Assembly (NCBI GenBank): GCA_902555185.1 | Contig: CACDSA010000001.1 | Span: 1 to 64,000, forward strand | Source of the DNA: an uncultured Pelagibacteraceae bacterium | GTDB taxonomy: Bacteria; Pseudomonadota; Alphaproteobacteria; Pelagibacterales; Pelagibacteraceae | DNA length: 64,000 bases | Direction of reading: 5' to 3' | Shown here: positions 56,526 to 64,000 of the stretch, one piece after another | Position numbering within the stretch: position 1 is the first letter of the stretch | Layout: the number at the start of each line of letters is the position of its first letter | The notes under the pieces: generated by a model | What the model saw: only the letters and a program-made list of their open reading frames with translations | Databases searched by the model: none | What the model was told of the DNA's origin: nothing | Translations under genes and position numbers: made by a program

Positions 56526-57554
56526 TTACTTGAGAACTTTTATCTTTTCTGGATTTTCTTTCAAGGAGTCTGTTACTTGTTCTGGATCTTTTATATTTCC
56601 AAGCGTATTCATTATAGATCTAGCATCTCTTCCAAAACCGTCGGTTGCAGTCATTGCTTGCTCTAATTTCTTTCTTAAGTCTTTAATCCCGTCAAAATGT
56701 TTTTCAAATCTAGAGCTTATATTTCTTAAATCACTATAGATTTGAGTTGCATGTTGTTGAACTTTTAGTGTTTGAAATCCTAAATGATAAGATTGCAACA
56801 AAGCAGATAAAGTATTAGGACCTGACACTGTAACTTTATATTTTGTTCTAAGCTCTTGTAATAATAGTTCTTTTGTTTTTGGGTCTCTGTAACTGGAAAG
56901 TTCTGCAAACAAACCTTCTGTGGGCACATACACTATTGCAAAGTCTGTACTTTTTGGTGGGGCAATATATTTTGAGTTCACTGTTTTTGCTTTTAGTCTA
57001 AAAGCAGCAGCTAAATCTTTCCTAGCCTCAGCTTGAGCCTCTTTATCATTTGCGTTATAGGCATCATCAATAGCTTTATATTTTTCAACTGGCCAGTGAC
57101 TATCGATAGGTAAAAGAACATCCTGAAGTCTAATAGCAAATTCAACTGTCTCTGAGGTATCATCTTTCATTTTTGCATTAGCGATAAATTGAGAAGCTGG
57201 TAATAAATCTTTTAAAAGAGCTCCTAATCCAAATTCAGCAAGAGTACCGTAACTCTTCACTCCGCTCAAAATTCGAGTAAAATTATCTTGGCTTTTATTT
57301 AATTCAGAAACTTGTTGATTAAATACAGATACTTTTTCATCTACTCGCGTTAAAGCCCCGGTCATATCTTTAGCAACTTCTTTGCTCATATTGCTAAAAG
57401 ACTGACTAAAAGTCTCTTTTAGGCCACCTATATCCTCTTTAATTTTTAATAATTCATTATCATCTTCCTTTTTCGGTTGGCTTTTTAATTTTAAGAAAAA
57501 TAAAATATTTACCCCTAATAAAATAACTACTAAAACTAAAACAATTATATCCAT
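56526..57554 (-). CDS. rmuC: DNA recombination protein RmuC
   Basis: 342 residues. N-terminal membrane helix (about 2-22), coiled coil (about 35-95), then the RmuC nuclease-like core with SYGTLAEFGLGALLKDLLPASQF, VEFAIRLQD, LPIDSHWP and FAIVYVPTEGLFAEL, finishing LSALLQSYHLGFQTLKVQQHA. Limits recombination between inverted repeats. Only one base separates it from the 101-residue gene of the restriction cassette, so it belongs to the same transcript. Confidence 0.92.
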   Translation of the reverse strand: MDIIVLVLVVILLGVNILFFLKLKSQPKKEDDNELLKIKEDIGGLKETFSQSFSNMSKEVAKDMTGALTRVDEKVSVFNQQVSELNKSQDNFTRILSGVKSYGTLAEFGLGALLKDLLPASQFIANAKMKDDTSETVEFAIRLQDVLLPIDSHWPVEKYKAIDDAYNANDKEAQAEARKDLAAAFRLKAKTVNSKYIAPPKSTDFAIVYVPTEGLFAELSSYRDPKTKELLLQELRTKYKVTVSGPNTLSALLQSYHLGFQTLKVQQHATQIYSDLRNISSRFEKHFDGIKDLRKKLEQAMTATDGFGRDARSIMNTLGNIKDPEQVTDSLKENPEKIKVLK

Positions 57555-57555
57555 A

Positions 57556-57861
57556 TTACCCTTCGTATTTTTTTAATTCTGCTTCAAGAACTTCTATTTC
57601 TTTTAAAATTTTACGACAATTAAATACACCAATCATATATCTTAAATATCTTAAGACATCAGTAGGTAAATTTAAAAGACTAACAAGAATAAAAAGTATT
57701 TTTTTATCTCTATAGAACTCTTTCTGCACTTTGTTGTGAAAATTAATACTTCTAAGGTATGCATTGGTATCGTTTAAGTAATCTTTAGCGTATTCAAGTC
57801 TATTTTGTAAAATATAATAAAAATGATCTTTATACATTCTCCTCATCTTAAATTGCTCCAT
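57556..57861 (-). CDS. Hypothetical 101-residue helical protein in the restriction operon
   Basis: Not recognised. 101 residues, mostly predicted helical, with a hydrophobic stretch ILFILVSLLNL (about 56-66), a basic tyrosine-rich N-terminus and a heptad-like C-terminal helix ending EIEVLEAELKKYEG. It overlaps vsr by 14 bases and lies one base before rmuC. ATG at 57861; Met codons at 5 or 9 in-frame are alternatives. Confidence 0.6.
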   Translation of the reverse strand: MEQFKMRRMYKDHFYYILQNRLEYAKDYLNDTNAYLRSINFHNKVQKEFYRDKKILFILVSLLNLPTDVLRYLRYMIGVFNCRKILKEIEVLEAELKKYEG

Positions 57862-58216
57862 TAATGATTCGCTCTAGATTTTTAAAAGTTTGTGCTTTAG
57901 CTTTTTCATCATTAAGCACACATTCCCAAATATTTATAATCTTATATCCTAAAGCTTTTAACTTTTTAGTATTTTCGTAATCTCTGGCTTTATTTTTTTC
58001 AAATACACTTAACCAATAATTAGTATTTTTTTCAGGAATTCTTGAATGAACACATCCATGATTGTGCCAAAAACATCCATGAATATTAATTATTAGATTA
58101 TAATCCTTATAGTAAAAATCAGCTTTATAAGGCAAGTCTTTGACTTGATAAGTATAATTAATTAATTGTTTGTCCAAAAATTCTTTAAATATTTTTTCAG
58201 GATTGCTTATTTTCAT
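57848..58216 (-). CDS. Very short patch repair (Vsr)-family endonuclease
   Basis: 122 residues. Aligned to E. coli Vsr from memory, all key residues are present: Glu in PEKIFKEF (Glu25), Asp in KADFYY (Asp51), HGCFWHNHGC (His64, Cys66, His69, His71, Cys73) and Cys in IWECVL (Cys117). The N-terminal arm of about 20 residues is missing. No Dcm-type m5C methyltransferase is nearby, so strand nicking for restriction rather than T:G repair is inferred. Overlaps its neighbours by 1 and 14 bases. Confidence 0.9.
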   Translation of the reverse strand: MKISNPEKIFKEFLDKQLINYTYQVKDLPYKADFYYKDYNLIINIHGCFWHNHGCVHSRIPEKNTNYWLSVFEKNKARDYENTKKLKALGYKIINIWECVLNDEKAKAQTFKNLERIINGAI

Positions 58217-58902
58217 TAATTTCGGACTGGCTTAGGCCTTTGCTCCTTAATGTAATTTATTTCTGTTTTAAATTTATTTTTAAAAACTTCTTGAGATTCT
58301 ATTAGTAATTTTAGCTGCTTATCATTGATTCCGTTTCTATCCCCAATAATAATATTCTTTCTTTTTTCTTTTTTCATTTCTTCTTTTAATTGCTTTAACC
58401 AAGTATCTACCTGACTTATTTTTTCAATGAGATCGGGGTATGTAACTGAATTTGAAATTTTCCAGAATCGACTAACATCGTCAAAATCTAAATCATCTAT
58501 ACTATTATTTTGTAATATAGTTTTTGTAATTTTATTTTCTAAAAATTCTTTTAATTTGTTTGTTTCTTGTCTTCCTAAATTTATTTTAAATTTTTTGTTA
58601 TCTTTTTCTCCTTGATTTAAATTATTTTCTACATGACTTATCCCTGTGCTGCTAATTTTATATTGTTTTTCTCCAATTTTTTTTATGTAACCATTTTTTA
58701 TCAAGGCAGCGTTCTGGCCCATGACAAATGTATAAACTTTATTTGAATTAGGATGATTCTTATAACCTGCCAAACAAAAATCTTCGGGGAATTCCTGCCA
58801 ACTTTTTACAGCTAAATCTTCAGCTGAAAAAACTTCCTTGTCTTGCAGCATTCTGTATGCTGATATTAAAGCTTTATCAGATTGTGATATTTTAATTTTC
58901 AT
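58216..58902 (-). CDS. Winged-helix-like protein of a restriction operon
   Basis: 228 residues, not recognised. The first 90 residues look like a winged helix (SAEDLAVKSWQEFP, VYTFVMGQNAALIKNGYIKKIGEKQYKISSTG), probably DNA-binding. The rest is Lys/Glu-rich and helical, with a long coiled-coil-like stretch. It is flanked by the GHKL ATPase (11-base overlap) and vsr (one-base overlap). It may be the DNA-recognition partner or an operon regulator; neither is shown by sequence alone. Confidence 0.7.
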   Translation of the reverse strand: MKIKISQSDKALISAYRMLQDKEVFSAEDLAVKSWQEFPEDFCLAGYKNHPNSNKVYTFVMGQNAALIKNGYIKKIGEKQYKISSTGISHVENNLNQGEKDNKKFKINLGRQETNKLKEFLENKITKTILQNNSIDDLDFDDVSRFWKISNSVTYPDLIEKISQVDTWLKQLKEEMKKEKRKNIIIGDRNGINDKQLKLLIESQEVFKNKFKTEINYIKEQRPKPVRN

Positions 58903-61279
58903 CTCTTTTTGTAAAATCTATGCTTAAAATCTTTTCCATATGTGGCTTCATCAATTGATCAAAATCAACTAGTTGGTTATCAATAAAAGCTAAATACTCT
59001 GCAACAGAAGCTGGTGGTGTTTCATTATTCTTTATGTTTACTCTTGCTAATATTTCTAGCCAATTCATAAGCATATACATTTTAAATTCTTTTGATTTTT
59101 CTCCTGCCTGGTAGTTTTTGCTTAATCCTTTTCTTTTATAAATTTTTGATGCAATCGCAGTTTGTAAATTAATCCACCAAATACCTTTCTCAACATCTTG
59201 TAATCTTTGATAAATCTTTGGATTTTTTTCTTTAAGATAAAAAGGTTTATCAGACCCTTCGATTAAAGGATCGGCATCAATGCCACTTATTAAAACTTTT
59301 GGAAAACCACCTCCTTTTCCTTTTTTTTTATCACTTTTGATAACATCTATTTTCAAATCGTCGCTTTCACAATCATTTGTCATACATTTTATTTTTGTTT
59401 CTCCTAAATTTAATCCATAAATTTGACCTATACTTGATGTTGCAACTATATCGTTGTCATCAGCTATACATAATAGATAACATCCATTTATTTGTTTACC
59501 TGTGTTGTCAATTATTTTAGGCATCAAATTTAATTTTGATCCTTCCGGTAGTTTTAATAGTTTTTTTGATAAGGAAATTTTTGAGATTTGAATGACATTT
59601 AACTGTACTGTATTGGATGAAATTTTTGTTTTTAAATCTTTAGAGGTAACTTTAATTTTAACTGTTCCAGGATTTTTAGAAAATAAGAGATTTAAGGATT
59701 TTTCATGTTCTTCAATTATATTTTCATCAGATATTTCAAAATTTATTGCTGGGTTATTTACTTCATTTTCTTTAACCTGATTCTCTAAACCTTTTTTGTT
59801 ATAAGATTTAATATTTGGTCTAAAAGTTACTCCTAATCCGCAATAGTCATATGTGAGATTGAGTACAATTTGTTCAACTTTATTTGACTTCTCAGATTTA
59901 GGTTTTTTTCTTCCACCTTCACCACCCGTGCCCTTTCCCGAAACTCCACCTTTGTAAAAATTTTTTATAAAGTTATTTTTTGAGAATAAATCTTCAAGAT
60001 TTTTATTGAATTTATTAATTTCTTCTTGAGCTTTTTTTTCCATTGCATCCTGTGCCGATTTATCATGTTCTTGTGCAATTTTATCAAGATGTTCACCTAT
60101 AAAGCTTTGAATAGCTCTAATTTCTTTGCTATCAGAAAATTCTTGCCTTGTTACAGAAGCGTATTTCCATAGTTCATCGTAAAAAAATTCTCCGTATAAA
60201 TGTTTTGGAAATGCACTATATTGAGATGTGCAGTTTCTTGGATGTATGTAACCATAATATTTTTGAATACCTTCTGAAGACTTTCCTCTAAATTTAAATC
60301 TATCTTTAAATCTCGAATTAGACATATCTAATTCGCAAGATTTTATTAGTAAATATTTTTCTTTAGAATTTTTAAGTGAAACCATTTCTTTGGTTGTTCT
60401 ATCGTATAATTCATCAGGTATTGGAATCTTTTTTGGTTCAATGAAATCCTTATGCGGCTTTATAACTTCAGGTTTATGCTCATATATATTGTTAATTTTT
60501 TCTTTTATATGTTCGCCTTCTGAGTAAACATGAAGATCTAATTTTTCTAAAGGTTCTAGTGACTCAGTGTCTCTTAAAAGAGCTTCTAAAAGTTCAGATC
60601 TTTTAATATTTTTTTGGAAACCCTCTGGGTTTTTTCCAATAAAAAAGGTAAAATTCCCATTGTTTTTTTTTAGTTTTGCTTGAGCTGCTTTTGGTAAATC
60701 AGAAAATTTAACATTAAATTGTTTTAAAAATTTCTCTAATTTGTTTTTAATTGGATTAGTAACATTTTCTTCATTTTTCATCCACCAACTATTATTTTTT
60801 ATATCTTTTGTGGTAACATAGCTTGAAACATAACCGCCCTCATTAAATTTGTTATTAAAGCAACTATGCCACATTCCACTATCAAATAATTTAATCGCAT
60901 AAATTTTACCTCCATTTCCATGACCTCCCCAAACATCTTCTTTTTTTACTGTGCTATCTATTGCAGCATTTTGATCATTTAGTTTTTTCATGGTGATCAT
61001 CCGCTTTCTAGTCATACCAACAAAATCCAGTAAACCAATTAAACTTGGTGAATTTTTTGTTTTATTTTTAAGTAAAAGAATTACTTCTTTTCCTTCATCC
61101 ATTTTATTTTCTCTTATTAGAGCTGAGCCAGAATTTTTAATCAATTCTCTAATTCCTTCGTGGTGGTCATGAAGATTTTGTATTAATAATAAAACTGTTC
61201 CCTCGTAAGAAATATCTTTTGTTAGGGTGTAGTCTGATTTATTTATGTTATTTCCAGGATTAATATTTATAGTTTCCAT
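58892..61279 (-). CDS. GHKL-type ATPase (MORC/MutL-like) with C-terminal Ig-like domains
   Basis: 795 residues. N-terminal Bergerat ATP site: N-box IRELIKNSGSA (Glu45, Asn49), G1 LLDFVGMT (Asp85) and G2 GGHGNGGK (118-125). A middle region (about 160-440) may include an S5-like transducer. A glycine-rich basic linker (443-462) leads to two immunoglobulin-like segments (about 470-563; 563-648, a BIG2-like pattern with SLSKKLLKLPEGSKLNL and SSIGQIYGLNLGETKIKC), then a helical end. GHKL ATPases of this kind in restriction neighbourhoods were described as paraMORCs. Overlaps both flanking genes. Confidence 0.8.
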   Translation of the reverse strand: METININPGNNINKSDYTLTKDISYEGTVLLLIQNLHDHHEGIRELIKNSGSALIRENKMDEGKEVILLLKNKTKNSPSLIGLLDFVGMTRKRMITMKKLNDQNAAIDSTVKKEDVWGGHGNGGKIYAIKLFDSGMWHSCFNNKFNEGGYVSSYVTTKDIKNNSWWMKNEENVTNPIKNKLEKFLKQFNVKFSDLPKAAQAKLKKNNGNFTFFIGKNPEGFQKNIKRSELLEALLRDTESLEPLEKLDLHVYSEGEHIKEKINNIYEHKPEVIKPHKDFIEPKKIPIPDELYDRTTKEMVSLKNSKEKYLLIKSCELDMSNSRFKDRFKFRGKSSEGIQKYYGYIHPRNCTSQYSAFPKHLYGEFFYDELWKYASVTRQEFSDSKEIRAIQSFIGEHLDKIAQEHDKSAQDAMEKKAQEEINKFNKNLEDLFSKNNFIKNFYKGGVSGKGTGGEGGRKKPKSEKSNKVEQIVLNLTYDYCGLGVTFRPNIKSYNKKGLENQVKENEVNNPAINFEISDENIIEEHEKSLNLLFSKNPGTVKIKVTSKDLKTKISSNTVQLNVIQISKISLSKKLLKLPEGSKLNLMPKIIDNTGKQINGCYLLCIADDNDIVATSSIGQIYGLNLGETKIKCMTNDCESDDLKIDVIKSDKKKGKGGGFPKVLISGIDADPLIEGSDKPFYLKEKNPKIYQRLQDVEKGIWWINLQTAIASKIYKRKGLSKNYQAGEKSKEFKMYMLMNWLEILARVNIKNNETPPASVAEYLAFIDNQLVDFDQLMKPHMEKILSIDFTKRDEN

Positions 61280-61506
61280 GTTTTTTTCTTTTTGCTTTCT
61301 TGTGCATTAAGCTTAGATTTAATTAAGTTTAATTCCTCAGATATATCGTTTAAAATTTTCTTAAATTCACTGCTGTCATAGCTGTAATTGTTTTTATTTG
61401 TCATATTCCCAACCAATCTGAGATGTTTAAGAACATTGTTGACCCTGATAGGAGCCAAATCTGTAAATCTTTTTCTTTTATTAACATTCTTCTTTTTTTC
61501 TTCCAT
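61267..61506 (-). CDS. Small basic protein at the head of the restriction operon
   Basis: 79 residues with a Lys-rich N-terminus, then FTDLAPIRVNNVLKHLRLVG and NKNNYSYDSSEFKKILNDIS followed by a helix. The RVNxxLKxxRLxGNxxNxxNYxY pattern recalls conserved hypothetical proteins found beside DNA-processing genes, but I cannot name a family. ATG with AGGAAG ribosome site; overlaps the ATPase gene by 13 bases. Confidence 0.65.
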   Translation of the reverse strand: MEEKKKNVNKRKRFTDLAPIRVNNVLKHLRLVGNMTNKNNYSYDSSEFKKILNDISEELNLIKSKLNAQESKKKKTWKL

Positions 61507-61520
61507 TTCTTCCTTTCTTA

Positions 61521-61561
61521 GGCTAACTAATATCGAAAGGAGTAATACATACTAGTTAGCC
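61521..61561 (-). promoter_or_regulatory. 9-bp inverted repeat upstream of the restriction operon
   Basis: GGCTAACTA (61521-61529) and TAGTTAGCC (61553-61561), perfect arms around 23 bases, just upstream of the ribosome site of the 79-residue gene. Could be an operator for an operon regulator or a leader hairpin. Confidence 0.5.
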
Positions 61562-61632
61562 TTTAATTGCTTAAGCTATGAACAACTTAAAATTAGTAAA
61601 AAAAACCAAAAATTACCAATTTATGCTGTATT

Positions 61633-61651
61633 TTACAAATGTATCTTGTAA
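61633..61651 (+). promoter_or_regulatory. TTACAA-N7-TTGTAA dyad in the divergent promoter region
   Basis: Symmetric half-sites 67 bases before the methyltransferase ATG, with a related TATACAAAT copy just after. Location between the divergent methyltransferase gene and ATPase operon suits an operator that balances the two. No confident -35/-10 pair was found. Confidence 0.4.
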
Positions 61652-61697
61652 TATACAAATAATCTTTGTTGTTCACATAGCCCTTATATAGTAATAT

Positions 61698-61721
61698 ATG
61701 GCGAAGTCAACAAAAAAATGA
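61698..61721 (+). CDS. Possible 7-residue leader peptide overlapping the methyltransferase start
   Basis: ATG GCG AAG TCA ACA AAA AAA TGA, reading MAKSTKK. Its TGA overlaps the methyltransferase ATG as ATGA. One extra A in the run would fuse it in frame to the methyltransferase N-terminus. Either translational coupling or slippage control is possible; the small size makes it uncertain. Confidence 0.3.
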   Translation: MAKSTKK

Positions 61722-62725
61722 AGAAAAATAAAAAAAAATTTCTTAAGCCTAAAAAGCCTAATGGGGGCATTATTTACAATGAAAATTCATATGATTTAAT
61801 AAGAGAGAAGAGTTTTCTAAAGAAATATGAGGGTAAGATAAACTTAATATTAACCTCGCCTCCATTTGCGCTAAATAATCAAAAAAGTTACGGTAATCAT
61901 GAAGGGAATTCTAGACCCAACGCTTCAAATGAAAAAGGCGGTGCTAAATCTTATATTAAATGGTTTTCAAACTATGCAGAGCCATTAGCCAAACTCTTAA
62001 CTAAAGATGGTTCAATAGTTGTTGAACTTGGCAATTCTTGGACGCAGGGCGAACCCACTATGTCTCTAACTAGTTACGAGGCTTTAAAAACTTTTATGGA
62101 AAAAGGTAAGCTAAAACTTTGTCAAGAATTCATTTGGAACAATACTGCTAAACTTCCTGGACCCGCACAATGGGTAACAAAAAAAAGATTAAGAGCTAAA
62201 GACTCGTTCACGAAGATATGGTGGTTTTCAAAAACTGCTTACCCTAAAGCTGATAATAGAAAAGTATTAGTTCCATATAGTAAAGGAATGGAAAAACTTT
62301 TAAGAAAGCAAAAATATAATGCTGGTAAAAGGTCATCAGGTCATAGAATTAATGCTGAGAGTTTTTTAAGTAGAAATAATGGTGCTATTCCCCCGAATGT
62401 ATTAAATGAAAAATTTTTATACAAGAGTTTACCAAGCGTAATTGAGGTATCTAATACTCAAACCACCAAATATGCAATATATTGTAAAAACGAGAAAATA
62501 AAAACACATGATGCTAGAATGCCATTACATATAGTAAGTTTCTTTGTAGATTTCCTTACAGACGAGGGAGATACAGTTCTAGATCCTTTTGCAGGATCAA
62601 ATACAACTGGTTATGTATCTTCATTAAAAAAAAGGAAATGGATTTCTATAGAACTAGATAGAGAATATATAAAAGGCAGTTTAGGTTGGTTTAAAAGTAA
62701 AAGGTATTTTTCACAATTTAAGTAA
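61718..62725 (+). CDS. DNA methyltransferase, beta class, probably N4-cytosine
   Basis: 335 residues. The catalytic motif IV TSPPF (about 50-54) precedes the SAM-binding motif I DPFAGSNTTGYV (near 288) and ISIELDREYI, the order of beta-class enzymes. TSPPF/Y is typical of m4C rather than m6A methyltransferases. A basic N-terminus (KKNKKKFLKPKKP) is unusual. It is divergent from the ATPase/Vsr operon and would protect self DNA in a restriction-modification pair. Ends 15 bases into the convergent glycohydrolase gene. Target sequence unknown. Confidence 0.88.
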   Translation: MKKNKKKFLKPKKPNGGIIYNENSYDLIREKSFLKKYEGKINLILTSPPFALNNQKSYGNHEGNSRPNASNEKGGAKSYIKWFSNYAEPLAKLLTKDGSIVVELGNSWTQGEPTMSLTSYEALKTFMEKGKLKLCQEFIWNNTAKLPGPAQWVTKKRLRAKDSFTKIWWFSKTAYPKADNRKVLVPYSKGMEKLLRKQKYNAGKRSSGHRINAESFLSRNNGAIPPNVLNEKFLYKSLPSVIEVSNTQTTKYAIYCKNEKIKTHDARMPLHIVSFFVDFLTDEGDTVLDPFAGSNTTGYVSSLKKRKWISIELDREYIKGSLGWFKSKRYFSQFK

Positions 62726-63658
62726 TTTTTTTGCCTGTTTAGTTTTTTTTATCCAATCTTTTGGAATATCTTTTGTTCCCTTTAAAGCTGCAAAGTAAGC
62801 CCCAGCAAAATTTGCTCGCGAGCAGTTACATCCACCGGCTTTAATAGTTTTAATAATTGCTGACTTATAATTACTTGAAGAAATAATACTATGAGTTGCA
62901 CTAAGGAAATTTCCGGGATCTGAACACGCTTTTCCTAGCTTTCTAACTAAAGTTATGTGGTTTTGTTTTTTAAGTCTAAATACTTTTTTTATATTCATTA
63001 TTACTTCTTTAAAATATCTATTTTTCTTATTTATTTTAATGAATTTTTGAACAGGATACTGTTCTCCCTTATTAGCTAAATCTATAATCTTTAACCTGGC
63101 TAATCCATAAACTACATTAATTTTAGAATTGGCAACAGTTCTAATAACCTTTTTTACCTCTTTTTCTTTTTTGCTCACTAAAAAATAATAAGGCAAGGCT
63201 GCACAAAAACCATCGCTCTCATTTACTTTTGTTCCACCAGTAATACTTTTCTTGTCTTTAATATTTTTAATAGTTTCAATAAAATTTTGGTGTATCCATG
63301 GACCATTTAATGGCTTTTTCCATTTAATCTTCTTATATTTCTGTCTTTGTTTTAAACTCTTCCAGTAATCCGAACCGGGTCCAAAGTACTTTATTATATT
63401 ATTTTTGAATTTTTTAAGAATATCAGATTTTTTCTTTGAAGAAAGCAAAGTCTTAAACATCACCTGTCCAACGTCATTATATCCTGAGACATTTCCAGTT
63501 TTAATATTATAAAAAGGACTTCTGTTTTTTTTCAAAAAAGCAATTTCTTTTTTTCCCTTGATATATTTCCTCATTTTTTTTGGATCGTATACCCAATGCA
63601 GAGGTCTAGTCGCTGCGTCCGCAACTGTTGCACCTAAAAAAATATGTAAATTATCCAT
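62711..63658 (-). CDS. ADP-ribosylglycohydrolase-like protein (J1-crystallin/selenoprotein J type)
   Basis: 315 residues. GATVADAATRPLHWVYDPKK at the N-terminus and AGGCNCSRANFAGAYFAALKG at the C-terminus are the signature ends of this group. In the second motif the metal-binding Asp of the usual GGDN is Cys, so activity is doubtful. It overlaps the rlmN gene by 8 bases. Role unknown; removal of ADP-ribose from a macromolecule would be the family default. Confidence 0.75.
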   Translation of the reverse strand: MDNLHIFLGATVADAATRPLHWVYDPKKMRKYIKGKKEIAFLKKNRSPFYNIKTGNVSGYNDVGQVMFKTLLSSKKKSDILKKFKNNIIKYFGPGSDYWKSLKQRQKYKKIKWKKPLNGPWIHQNFIETIKNIKDKKSITGGTKVNESDGFCAALPYYFLVSKKEKEVKKVIRTVANSKINVVYGLARLKIIDLANKGEQYPVQKFIKINKKNRYFKEVIMNIKKVFRLKKQNHITLVRKLGKACSDPGNFLSATHSIISSSNYKSAIIKTIKAGGCNCSRANFAGAYFAALKGTKDIPKDWIKKTKQAKKLLKL

Positions 63659-64000
63659 TAAGTATAGCTTTACTATTCGCTAGTGATCCACAAGATGCAT
63701 TTATGTCTCTACCTCTACTTCTTCTAAATAGAGAAAGAAAACCTGCATCTTGAATTGTCTTAGAAAACTTATCAATATTTTCTTGGGTTGCTGGTTTAAA
63801 ATCTTTATTTGATAAAGGATTAAACTCAATCAAATTTAATTTTGAAGGAACTTTTTTCATAATCTTTATTAATTCTTTAGCGTGATCATCTGTTAAATTC
63901 TCATCTAAACATATCCACTCAATAAAAATAGGTAATTTTGTTTTTTCATAATACTTTTTTAGTTGTGGTAATAATGAATTAATTGAATATTTATCATTTA
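63651..64000 (-). CDS. rlmN: 23S rRNA (adenine(2503)-C2)-methyltransferase RlmN, partial
   Basis: C-terminal part of the radical-SAM enzyme, running off the right edge. An ATG exists at 63860, but the frame continues upstream with IEWICLDENLTDDHAKEL, typical of RlmN, so the start lies outside the window. KVPSKLNLIEFNPLSN, RRSRGRDINASCGSLA (with its catalytic Cys) are diagnostic. Overlaps the downstream glycohydrolase gene by 8 bases. Confidence 0.9.
   Translation of the reverse strand, partial: NDKYSINSLLPQLKKYYEKTKLPIFIEWICLDENLTDDHAKELIKIMKKVPSKLNLIEFNPLSNKDFKPATQENIDKFSKTIQDAGFLSLFRRSRGRDINASCGSLANSKAILNG

Noticed and set aside
57556..62725. BREX, DISARM, Zorya or Gabija identity for the cassette
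   Set aside because: No PglZ, helicase, DrmB, MotAB-like or OLD-type protein is present; the content fits none of these.

Overview
This AT-rich window (about 30 % GC by eye) is a densely packed segment of a streamlined marine alphaproteobacterium, most probably SAR11/Pelagibacterales. The supporting signs are many 1-14 base gene overlaps, very short intergenic gaps, GcrA, a DUF2093 protein, a HisG/HisZ pair, an alphaproteobacterial-type histidyl-tRNA synthetase next to a tRNA-His with A73/U72 and no encoded G-1, and the order rnd-kdsD-lptC-lptB-aroA-cmk-rpsA-ihfB-pyrF-trpF-trpB-trpA-accD-folC. The window carries no rRNA, insertion sequence, prophage or CRISPR array.

Layout. 0-9.3 kb: the 3' part of a lipid A acyltransferase gene, purD, rsmD, pgi, a small lipoprotein, lspA, ileS, ribF and a HAD phosphatase. 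9.3-11.5 kb: groESL behind a heat-shock type promoter and closed by a terminator. 11.5-15.8 kb: a minus-strand run of tRNA-His, hisS, hisZ, hisG, an APS-kinase-like gene and a sulfotransferase-like gene. 16-22.4 kb: a cold-shock gene, accA with an unusual membrane tail, malate synthase G, recR-ybaB-dnaX and the SRP RNA. 22.4-28.4 kb: pheA, kdsB, a membrane cytochrome c, argF, argD, an ABC-2 permease and gcrA. 28.4-41 kb is a phosphorus-acquisition island: phoR, pstSCAB, phoU, phoB, then ugpQ-C-E-A-B for glycerol-3-phosphate and glycerophosphodiesters, with a candidate PhoB box before pstS. 41-54.7 kb: envelope, translation, pyrimidine, tryptophan and fatty-acid genes. Here trpB is frameshifted and trpF/B/A and folC have atypical active-site motifs.

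55-62.7 kb is the most unusual part. A tightly overlapping minus-strand operon encodes a 79-aa protein, a 795-aa GHKL-type ATPase with C-terminal Ig-like domains, a winged-helix-like protein, a Vsr-family nuclease with its catalytic and zinc residues intact, a 101-aa protein, then RmuC and exonuclease I. It is divergent from a beta-class DNA methyltransferase with a TSPPF motif. The set looks like a MORC/MutL-type (paraMORC) restriction-modification or defence system spliced into a DNA-repair operon, with a shared intergenic region holding two inverted repeats. The window ends with an ADP-ribosylglycohydrolase-like gene and a partial rlmN.

Start codons were checked against the bases. Several genes use TTG or GTG, and where an ATG inside a longer frame is the better start (rsmD, hisS, pstA, rnd, aroA, the DUF2093 gene) that start is given.
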